A stretch of 64,000 nt of DNA from Bombyx mori (lineage: Eukaryota; Arthropoda; Insecta; Lepidoptera; Bombycidae), in assembly GCF_030269925.1 (NCBI RefSeq), contig NC_085124.1, positions 5,518,001 to 5,582,000 of the forward strand, in the 5' to 3' direction. The notes under the pieces are model-generated. The model was not told the DNA's origin, ran no database searches, and saw nothing but the letters and a program-made list of their open reading frames with translations. Shown in pieces: positions 46,201-58,200 of this stretch. How positions within the stretch are numbered: the stretch's first letter is position 1; each line of letters starts with the position of its first letter. The translations under genes were made by a program, and so were the position numbers.

Positions 46201-49200
46201 AATGACCACATACCATTCAATATCTCCTGATTAATATAAATTCAAATGATCAAATCTTTACCATCTAATTCAGTATTCAATACTAGTCTAGCACAGTTCA
46301 ATTACTTCATTGTCCTAACAAAACCCGCTAAGTAACACGTAGACACTGCTGCCCGGAATATGTGCGTATAATTACAATTTCAATTAGGCTAGTAATATCG
46401 CAAACAATCGGCCCGCGGGTGACGTCATGAATACGAAATGTCACTAACGACCTCTCCCCGCACTCGCCCGCTGACCCCATACCTTCCCAAAAACTAGGGT
46501 TGCCACGCGCCTCGTATATCTGTTACTTTAATATTTTATATTCTTATTGTATGATGGCATGCCAATTTAACATATACCATATTCGTATCAACGTGAACGA
46601 TCCATTCCAAATAGTAATTAGACATATATTATAGAAAAAAACACACTAAAATATTCATTCTTGAATTCAAATATTTATTCACTATGCGTCTACATCCCTA
46701 CAATAAACAAAACGATCATCAAAATTATGTTATAGTCATAATGGCTGTTAACCTTATTAAACAATTGAAAAATAATTGATTTTACCCTTCTGACCTCGAG
46801 AGCTATGGAAGAAGATTTTACCACAGATATATATAATGGGACAAATTAGCGTTACAATTAGTGGAGTGATGTCGTGGTTATCAATTTGAGAGAATAGAAT
46901 AATTATTAAAAGTCATACGTGCTTTGAACGAATAATTTAAATCGGCTAGTTATGTTCTGATACGCGTGGATTTGATATTGAACGAGGTATCACGATCATT
47001 GGAATATGCTGTATCTTTCCCGCAAACTGAATAGTTGCTTACCATTTTTTTTGCTGAAAATTGAAGTCATAACTCAGCAAGTGCTTTTTTTTGAAAAGTA
47101 GGGTTAGTTGTGGCCGAGGGGCTTTTCCAGCTTAACCAAGACAGGTGGACGAGCATGGGCTCAGCCTGGAGCTGATATGAACATATAAGATACTTTTTTT
47201 CTTACCCATGCTGATAACCTTAAGAGGCTATTTCAGCTTCACCATAACGTGTAGGTGAGCTCGCGAGGCTCAAACCGGAATTGTTGCTAACATTGGCCCT
47301 AGCAAGAGCAGTGATTCGCAGAATCTACCACTGGATCGGAAACGCGATCCACTGAGAGGATCCGACGAGAAACTCAGTGGGCTGGGTCTATGGGGTTTTA
47401 TGCGAAAATAGTCACTCGTATTTATAGTAGAACAGTGGAGGTAGTTTAGTCATCAATTCTCTTCTATGGGTTAATTTACTCGTCGAGTCCTTCGTCGTAT
47501 GCAACGGGTTCGCCGAGGACGGTGACCGGTGCTTGTGGTACATAAAAGCACCGTTAATGGAGCGGGAGGATCCGTATTGACGTGTTTAGGGCGACATCGA
47601 CTGTTTATAGATGACAATGAAGACAATGAAATTAAAAACGCGGGATTAAATAGTAAAAATAGTTTTAATGCATAACTAGTCTATTAGGATAATAAAATTA
47701 ACACACAAAGTCTATACATTGTTTTCATAAACTAGCACTGCTGAACTGTTGTAGTCCTAATATTCGTTTGAATTTCGGTAATGTCGTGACAGCCCTAGTT
47801 TGTACAACCCTCCGTGGTGCCGGGAGCGAAGGCTGAATTTTCAAGCGACTTCGGTTTCCAGTTCGGGCATGTACGATACACGTACTAAATGTGCATTGAA
47901 TATATACAGTACTCACGAACATGAACATTCTACGCCGAATCCTGGTGTTATAGATGAAAGACTATTTATTAATATTTGAATTTAAATAATTTGTTGTGAA
48001 AATAACAAACAATATCAACGATTACTTGTCATTATTTTTTATAATTATTTGAAATTATGAATTGTTTTTAGCATAGTTTAATTATAGTCAAAATTACGAA
48101 TTACGAATTTACTGTGGTTGGACCTCTTGTGAGTCCGCGCGGGTAGGTACCACCACCCTACCTATTTCTGTCGTGAAGCAGTAATGTGTTTCGGTTTGAA
48201 GGGTGGGGCAGCCGTTGTAACTATACTAGAGACCATAGAACTTATATCTCAATGTGGATAGCGCATTGACGTTGTAGATGTCTATGGACTCCAGTAACCG
48301 CTTATCACCAGGTGGGCTGTGAGCTCGTCCACCCATCTAAGCGAAAAAAAAAGTGAAAATTAAACAGAATCCCCTTGTGAATCAAACACATGCAATCCAC
48401 ACATGTGTGAAAACGTCCTGCCAAGTTTCCACATCCGCTGCATGGAAGAATCCTAATCGTCATGCCCCAGTTTCAAGTTTCACTTTAACTCACCATTTAG
48501 ATAGTATTTAGATTCTTTCTGTAAATAAATTGAATAAGGTCGAGCTTAGGTGTCGCTTGGAGAAAATTTTGCTACGCAAATGCTTCCTGAAAATGACGAG
48601 AGAGTAGATCACGTTAGATAAAGACAGTGACTTTAACTTTTAAAAGCGCAGAACCTCGCGAAGATTTGGAACTGCTCGCGCCAACTTCCCAAATAACTAG
48701 GCACTTATTTTTCACATCCTACAAAGTCGAACGGATTGAATCAGAATAGATCTCACAGATCGAAACCGTTGAAGTTGCAGAAGGACTTGCAGTATCTCTG
48801 TAAGGTCTCCTGTATGTCCCACGGAGACTACTTCAGGAAATTATTCAATATGATACAAGTTTTTCCTTTTCACTATCTCACCAGTTATTGCCGTTGCCGA
48901 ATTCACTTTTACTAGCTCTTTACTTAATGATCTCTTAAATAATGTAAATACCTTACCAATGGAGATTTTGTCTGTGGAAATTTAGAAAAATCCTTTGCAC
49001 CGGCTGTGACCCAGCTATTATTGTTGGCAGCGGTAATCCTACTTCATCGAAACAAAGGACATGAGCCACTCTCCATACATTGCACGGCCCACTAAACGAA
49101 GTTCAAGGACAGTAATGAAGTTTATATAACAGACTATATATGCCTTTTATAATCAACAAATTAAAATCGATATTGTTCAAAGGGATACAGAGATATTTAA

Positions 49201-52200
49201 AAAATAAAATAAGAATTTTAGGTTGTAACATATGATTTTACTGTCAATACACTGACACTTTAACTTCATCATCAGCTTAAATCTATATATTAATACGTGA
49301 AGCAAAAACTTTGTATCCCTTTTTACGAAAATTGCGGACGGAGGAGTATGAAATTTTCCACACTTATAGAGAATATAGAGAAGAAGTGCAAAATGCTAAT
49401 ATTTTTTAAAAATAATGCATAAAAGATACATTAAATCAATAAAGAAAACATTACACACACTACATACCATGTATTTGACGCACACACGCATGCATACTAT
49501 TTATCGTCAAACTTTTGTTCTTGACGTCTGTGGTCAAATTGAAAATAGATTAAATATTATTTGTCTTTGTTAATATTTTTTATAGTGTAGTCTTGGCGAA
49601 ATTTGTGATTATAGAAATATAAAATACAATCAAAATAGTGTACAAACTTACAATTGCAATTAATTATAGTCGAATTTCGACTACTGCGGGACCTCTAGTA
49701 TTATTTATATTACTACGAGTATACTTTATATTACAACAAATATGAAATGTTTTTTTCTATAGATATTTCATTAATGTCCTTGAGAGCACGAGTAGCTGGG
49801 CCGAAAATGGCCCATGTCCTTTGAATCTCAGATTTACATATTAATATGAATTTTTAATAATCACTTTTATGAATCGATGTGATGAAAAGCAACTAATAAT
49901 TGTTTTTTGAGATAATTTTTTTCGATATAGAATGATTTAATCTTTTAAAACATGGCGCGTTCGATTTTGCATATCTAGAGTTCGTTCGCAAAAAAGAGCC
50001 CGACATTATAAAATTATGTCATTTAATTTTGTGCGACAGTCGGAAATGCTCCAATTTAAGCCACTGCTTTATTTTCTTGTTTTGCGGTCTATTTATTAGA
50101 GTTGGGACAGAGTGTCATCGATTTTTATCGCTGAAAAGTTGATTAGTTTACGGCGGGCGCATTTTATGCTCAACGATTACTGTTGTTCTACCGTCTAGGC
50201 TTTTGAATTTATCCACAGTGTACCAGTGGTAAATTTAGCGGCATCTATTAGCAATTTACTGGTGGTAAAGTTACTACTACCAATCTATCTATATTTATTA
50301 AAAATCAGTAAATCCGGATTCAAAGGTGGGATTAGTCATTTTTGACTTTGACTTTTTGTGTCAAAATCAAATATGTATTGTAAATTCCAAACAACATTCC
50401 GACTGAACAATATAATTTATTATTACGTATTTAACATTCAATTTAATCTAATTGAGGATAACACCGAAACTGAGAATGAAAAAAAAAGATGATGACTGAA
50501 TTTACTAAATTGAAAAGTTCAATATCATATCAAACCATTTATATAATACTCGGCTTCCTTCATAACATATTAAATAATACATACAGTACAAACACATGTT
50601 AGGATTAAAGAGTAAACCATGGGTCCAGGGGATTTAACACTCAAAATGTAACCATTGACGTACCTAGTCGCGTGGCGGTCGCGTGTGATTCGCACCTGCC
50701 TATTCAAGTACAGAGAACCCTTTACAACAAATAACACGGAAGCAATTGTCAACGAACACGAATTTATCAATTGACATATTTAAGTTTCCGTTATAATTCT
50801 AGCATATTTCAATGCCTCAATCAATGAACGTGGTAATGTAAGAAATTGTAAGAAATAATTCTGTGTTATATTCTATTTTTTTATTTTCTACATCACTTTA
50901 AATGCAATAACAAATAAGATTAGAAAGAAAAAAGCTTTTGTGAAATCATTTATAGGTCCAAATAAGCTTCTCTGATTACGTATGGTAATAAAAAATATCA
51001 TCGAAAATGATACCTCAAATTGGGTTTATGACGTCACTGCCGCTTTCACAATTGGTGACTATTGCTAGATCATTACGTATCAGTTTTCACTTTACACCAG
51101 AAAAAATTTTAGAAGAATATTCTAAGATTTTATAACATAAACTTCCAGGTTTCTGAAATGAAACATACTTACCAGAAATATCATATGGCGCGTGAATTAT
51201 TTATTACAATATCTAACGGTACAACATGGAGGCATGCAAGTTTGTCATTTCCGTAGACTTCAATAGCAGCTAAATGGGCCACGAGTCGGACTGCCATTTA
51301 ATAATAAAAAAACATTACCAAAGAATAACACATCAAATCAAAAATAATTAAAGTTTAATCAAGTACGATCTGTGATAAAAACCTGTGATAATAAAAAATA
51401 GAAAAAAAAAACAATAATCTCCTTAATAACTAACCAATATGCGCATAGTAATCCACAGTAGGAATGTACTCGACATAATGGAGTGTTCATTGTAGTGACG
51501 GCACCTACAAATCCCGTAAACCTATTGTACGGACGTACCCCTTTGTATCAGATGACACTTTAAAAAGTCGACAATGCGACATTTGCAATAAATTGAAAAG
51601 TATTAAAAGATAAGAGCTGCTGAGACTAAGGTTTTGATCGATACAAAATTGTAATAAAAAAAATAAAAAAATATTATAAATAATAAATTTAATAAAAATT
51701 TCATCGCTAGAATGCGAAATCAAGGTATTTTATAAATTATCACGAACAATGTTTAAGTTTTTCATTGGATTTACGCACATTATTTGTAACCAATTTAGGC
51801 GTAATGCGTGTGATTTTTTTTAGTAGCAACAACTACTCCATTACCGCGATCTCAGAAGACTATAATTTAAAACTGTATTTAGAATACTTTAAAAACAGCT
51901 TGATAATTTTGTTCATTTAAAAGTGGCCACTTGATAAATGAGGTTAAAAGAAAATCAACAGGAATTACTGTCCCGTAAAATAGAAACACAAGATTGCTTC
52001 GCATTAGAAATTGGTTGAAATTTATGAACCAAAGAAAAGCATTCGAAAAAGTTTTAATTATAGCTTTGTTTAAGCAAAAATTATAAGGTATTTAGACCAA
52101 TGATACAAGTTATTTAGACCTATGAAATAAATGCCCTAACATAAAATGTTATCAGAAAATTAAATGACGTCAATGACGATCGTGGATTTGCGGCATTTGT

Positions 52201-55200
52201 GTCAATTATAAATCTATTAGTGGAAGGAGACATATGGATGGTCGGAGGGCTAGGCGCCCTCGGGCGCTCCAGAGGTGGTCCAGCCCTTCACTCGAGTGCA
52301 CAACAAATAACTTTAATTCTTTATTCAAGTGAAATATGTTGACTATTGACAATTATGATTTTATTGAAAAACATGAACACATTATATGTCAGAACAGCTT
52401 ATCTATTACTAACTGAAATCTTAAAAATGTTAATCATATTTCCTATTAGATTTTATACCTACTCCATACAGAAAAGTAATTAAATAGTTTACTTGAATTA
52501 ACTATAAAAAAATATATATATATGCTCACTTAAGACGTGTGTGTGCTGGAGATAGTGAGTATCGGAATTTTGTTAACATGCGGCTTACAAATATGTATAT
52601 TACTAGATATGGCACATATAGATCTATAACTATGGCTAGTAACAAAGCACCAGTTTTTTCGGAAAATGCATTCGACTTTAAATGATTTACAATGACAATT
52701 TTATGTGTAGGTATATAAGATGTTTTTGATGTTTTTGTTGCAAACCATACTACTAATCTAATAACATTTCATTATCACAAATCTCTTATGGAATATCTCC
52801 TTATCAAAGTCTTCTTATTCAACATATTTTTTTGTAGAACAATAAACGCGTCCCCAGCTTTTAACTTTGACACTTCGGATCCAGTCATCCGACACCTCTC
52901 GACCGCCACAGATGGTGCTTTCATGTCAATCGTCATAATTAGGGGATTACGACCCCCTAATGACATGTTACATTGAATCTCTTTTACGCCCACGGACAAA
53001 TGTTCTACAATTTGTTCTGTAAATAATGAATGTTTGTTCTCGATTATTTTGTTTCGATTCTGCCTTGCACCTTACAGTGTAAGTCTGTAGATGTGTTCTG
53101 CTACAAAAAGAAATAGATGCAACTAGTCTTAAAACCGTCGCTATAGGAAATAAAGTGGTAAGCATGTTATTAAATAAAACAAAAACCACGAAAACAAAGT
53201 TGTAGCGCCGTGTTGTCTCTATAGTAATATTCTAAAGAGGAAAGATATGTTTGTTTGTTTTTTTTTTTTTTTTTTTATTGCTTAGATCAGTGGACGAGCT
53301 CACAGCCCACCTGGTGTTAAGTGGTTACTGGAGCCCATAGACATCTACAACGTAAATGCGCCACCCATATTGAGATATAAGTTCTAAGGTCTCAATTATA
53401 GTTACAACGGCTGCCCCACCCTTCAGACCGAAACGCATTACTGCTTCACGGCAGAAATAGGCAGGGTGGTGGTACCTACCCGTGCGGACTCACAAGAGGT
53501 CCTACCACCAGTAATTACGCAAATTATAATTTTGCGGGTTTCATTTTTATTACACGATGTTATTCCTTCACCGTGGAAATCAATCGTGAACATTTGTTGA
53601 TTATTAACTTAAAATATTCTTTACATCGCGTGCCCTGCGAAAACTATTGATGATAGAATAAAATAATGTACTATGATTTTGTAGAACACATTATTATTTA
53701 CAAAAAGTGTCGCGAGAGCATATGTCTAACTATTATAGTTATGCCGCAATAAGTGTTCTCTTATTTAAAAAAATAAAACAACGTCAAATATCGTTGAAAT
53801 TTTTGTTAAAGACCCGAGCGGCACCGGAGCGGACCGCTAGTTTTAGGATAAAATTACAACAATTGATGTTTTTTCCGCAGAAATTATATCGAACAAAGTC
53901 CTTTTTCATTTTGGTCAACGACCGCGGGTAAAAACGGCAAATAAAATCGTTTCTCTAATAGCTTAATCGGATCCCAGGAAAACGTCAGGTAAAACGAAAC
54001 CAATATGTTCGCCAGCAAAGCACCTAAAACATGGAAGCGAAAAAAAGCAACCTTTCAAACGTTAAAAGGTCCGCTTAGCGCGGACGCAAACACTTAACTC
54101 CGTTTTAATTAGTAAGTAGCTTGGAACACCGTCAAAGGGAATGCATGAATACTTCGAAACCGACCTTCGGCAGTGCTTTTAAAATCTCCCTCGCTTAATT
54201 CAGAAGCTCAGAGAAACCGAAGGTAAACTGATTATGTCGCCAATATGAGAATTTTTAGGCAGAAACGGTAAATTTCGAGTTTTATCTTTGATGTTGTATA
54301 AAAGCTTTTCGAGTTTGTCTCTCGGGATCGATTTTCTAATTACGAATCGAAGTAAAACATTCGACTTATATCACGAATTTACATTGAATCTATTATTCAA
54401 AAACACTTAAAATCGACTATACGATTGTTAGTGGTGTCTGGTACTGATTTTCTAGTTTTATTTATTTATGGATCCGGTATTTCTTATGCTATTATAATCT
54501 TTCGAGTTACCAAGAACACGATATTAAAGTTGCAAAGGTTGTTTTTTTCATGTTTTACTCATAAAATTGAAAGTCGAAAATAAATTCGAAAATAAAATCC
54601 TAAAAATAAAAAGAAAAAATAATAATATATTAATCCTAATATTGACTATATTGAAAAATCACATACTCTTGTAGCTTTTCTAGTTACACCTAAACAAATA
54701 CATTGAGCTACCTGTGTGTCAGATATTTCAATCTTGCAACATTGGAAACTGTGTGTGCCATCTATTTCAAAATTATTACTCTTTTGTACCTTGTTGAACT
54801 ACGAAAAGGCAATAATATTATAAAAAATATGTTTTCGTCAATCACTACATTTAGTTAACACAGACATTCGAGGCTGTGCCTCAGGCCTTCATCACCATCC
54901 ATAGATTCATACTTTCATCCATAGATGGCCACAAAAAAGAACAAAAATGATCAGATATTTAAAAAAAAGATGCGTGGTGTCGTGGGACACTGGATAGGAA
55001 CGAAGTTCCTTATTATAAAAATATTAATTTTAAGTTCTATTCAAGGTATAAAGAAAATAAAACTGAAGGTTTTGCAACAACCCACGGTCATTCCGTAACG
55101 TGCGAACTTATTGTGGTATACTTAATTCACGGTTGTTTGCATAAGAGTTAGTGTATTGCGCAAACGAACGCTCTGAGGTCGTGGTCAATGAATAATAAAA

Positions 55201-58200
55201 AAATATGTTATTTTTTGTACGTTATTATAAAGTTAAGTCGTACACTGTGTGCATTACTAATAAAAATCTTACGTTACGGACGTTTTTTCCCGGTTAGGGT
55301 ACCCCTCCGCATCGTCTCATAAGGAACTTCGTTCCAAAAATTTAGAAGTAATAACAACACCACCTCCCGGTGATCTCTTCAGGCGTTTGCAAGAGTCTCG
55401 ACGTGAAATCATTAGTTAACAGCGTTAGTTAAAGCAACGCAATTACAATTATGTGCGGCCCGCGCGAACTTGACCTACGGCACGCGGGTCGATGCGCACG
55501 AACCGCTTATGCAAATAAGTACCTATGCGGTTTCCTTAAAGTCTGAACTGACAGCCTTTGAGTACGTGTTAGTCTCATTCTTCAGTTTTTTCTTCAGAAT
55601 TCACCAACATTGATGAAACAAAACAACCGAGTACTAACGACAATTAATAAAATCTTAAATATAAAATATTGCAGTGAATTTTTTTTTTATTGCTTAGTTG
55701 GTTGGACGAGCTCACAACCCACCTGGTGTCAAGTGGTTACTGGAGCCCATAGACATCTACAACGTAAATACGCCACCCACCTTGAGATGTACGTTCTAAG
55801 GTCTCAGTATAGTTAAAACGGCTGCTCCCCCCTTCAAACCGAAACGCATTACTGCTTCACGGTAAAAATAGGCCGGGTAGTGATACTTACCCGTGCGGAC
55901 TCACAAGAGGTCCTACCACCAGTAATTACGCAAATTATAATTTCTGCGAGTTTGATTTTTATTACACGATGTTATTCCTTCACCGTGGAAGTCAATTTGT
56001 TAAGTACGTATTTCATTAGAAAAATTGGTACCCGCCTGCGAGATTCGAACACCGGTGCATCGTTCGATACGAATTCACCGGACGTCTTATCCTTTAGGCC
56101 ACGACAACTTTAGTGATGATTTTAATATCGCATTTAAACTCACAAATATCACATGTATTTAAACTTACTCGAAATTCCTACTTGACACCAGTCAATGGTA
56201 TACTTAGTCTGGCCATAAATACTGAATTAAAAATAAACAAAATATTACATTTGAATTTGGAATCTGTCATTTTTATATGATTGTTAATTGAGTTTTCTCA
56301 TTTTGGCGCCAATACATTGTTCAATATTTTGCGATATTAAAATGGAGTGGGGTGATAAAGAGAACCAAATCGCTGTGATTGCATTACACAAAGTAGGTAT
56401 GGAGCCAAATGCAATTTTTAAAACTCTCATTACGCTCGATATTAGTAAAATGTTTGTGTACCGGGCTATTAATAGGTGCAATGAGACCTCCTCTGTTTGT
56501 GACAGAAAAAGATCTGGCCATCCACGTACTGTTCGTACGTAAAGGTGGTCAAAGCAGTAAAGGAAAGAATTCGAAAATGGAAAAGAAATTCTGTCCGAAA
56601 GCAAAAGATTTTATCTCGGGAGATGAAGATAGCACCTAGAACCATGTCGCGTATTTTAAAAGATGACTTAGGACTTGCAGCCTATAAGAGACGTACTGGT
56701 CATTTCTTAACTGATAATTTAAAAGCGAATAGGGTGGTAAAATCGAAACAACTACTGAAGCGGTACGCTAAGGGAGGTCATAGAAAATTTTTGTTTACAG
56801 ATGAGAATTTTTTTACAATTGAGCAACATTTTAACAAACAAAATGACCGTATTTATGCTCAAAGCTTTAAGGAAGCTTCCCAATTAGTCGACAGAGTGCA
56901 ACGTGGGCACTATCCGACTTCAGTGATGGTTTGGTGGGGTATTAGCTATGAAGGAGTGACTGAGCCATACTTTTGTGAAAAAGGTATCAAAACATCGGCA
57001 CAAATGTATCAAGATACCATTCTTGAGAAGGTAGGAAAGCCACTTAACAACACCATGTTCAATAATCAAGAATGATCCTTCCAGCAAGACTCGGCGCCAG
57101 GTCATAAAGCTCGACTTACGCAGTCTTGGTTGGAAACGAACGTTTCCGACTTCATCAGAGCTGAAGACTGGCCGTCGTCTAGTCCTGATCTTAATGCGCT
57201 GGATTATGATTTATGGTCAGTTTTAGAGAATTCGGCTTGCTCTAAACGCCACGATAATTTGGAGTCCCAAAAACAATCCGTACAATTGGCAGTGAAAATT
57301 TTTCTCATGGAAAGAGTGCGTGCTTCTATTGATAACTGGCCTCAACGTTTAAAGGACTGTATTGCAGCCAATGGAGACCACTTCGAATAAGCTTTTTATA
57401 CTTTAAATTGTTTTTTATTTGTGTATTAAACTAACACACTGTAAAAGTAATAAATGTTGCAATAGATTTATTTTTATTTTTAATTGTAACGGTATTTATG
57501 GCCAGACTAAGTATGTATACATGTTCTTTTTTGTCAACAGAGGGAGCGTTTAAAAAGTTAAAGCCGGAGCCTGGTGGGAATGGGTCCGGTGCGTCGAGTG
57601 GTAATTCAGCACTATCGCCGGCTCTAGGACCACAGCACGCGGGCCACACGCCAACAACTGCATCATGTCCGACGCCAGCGAGGAGAAGACATCGAACAAC
57701 ATTCACACAGGTTACTCCGACGGTTTCGAAATTACATATAAATCACCAAGTCCGATAACGACTTAGACTGGCAATTTTTTTTTTTATTGCTTATATGACA
57801 TGAATTGTGTCTAAAGGTATGATTCCGAACTCGGCAACAATAGCCCACTGAGTTACTCACCAGATCTTCTCAGTGGAAGCACGACTCTTGCTAGGGTTCG
57901 TGTTAGCAACGTCGTCAGGTTTGAGCCCCGTGAGCTCACCTCCTAGTTAAGGTTACGCTGAAATAGCCTCTCAAGGCTTAGGTAGAAAAACGGCAACAAG
58001 CAGCAGAGCTGCCACTAAGGTGCTGCTCGGTAGTGACGCGTTTGACGCCACAGCAAGAGTACCTACGTGAATGCGTTGGTCTCTCGCGGCGGTAGGGTGA
58101 CACTAACGCGCAGTAATGCTGCCGCTACATTGCTGCCTAGCTCGGAATGTAATCTCATATAAGCTTATAGAGATTGTATGGGGACTAGTAGTGCGGCGAC

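Larger units (their letters stand above)
53841..55678. other. Intron 1 sequence of the homeobox gene
   Basis: It contains the inverted repeat entered at 54997-55335 and a GC-rich island at 55440-55516. No gene seen. Confidence 0.45.

Noticed and set aside
40569..57511. Two mariners acting as one composite transposon
   Set aside because: They are in direct orientation, each has its own TA duplication and both transposases are broken; independent insertions explain them better.
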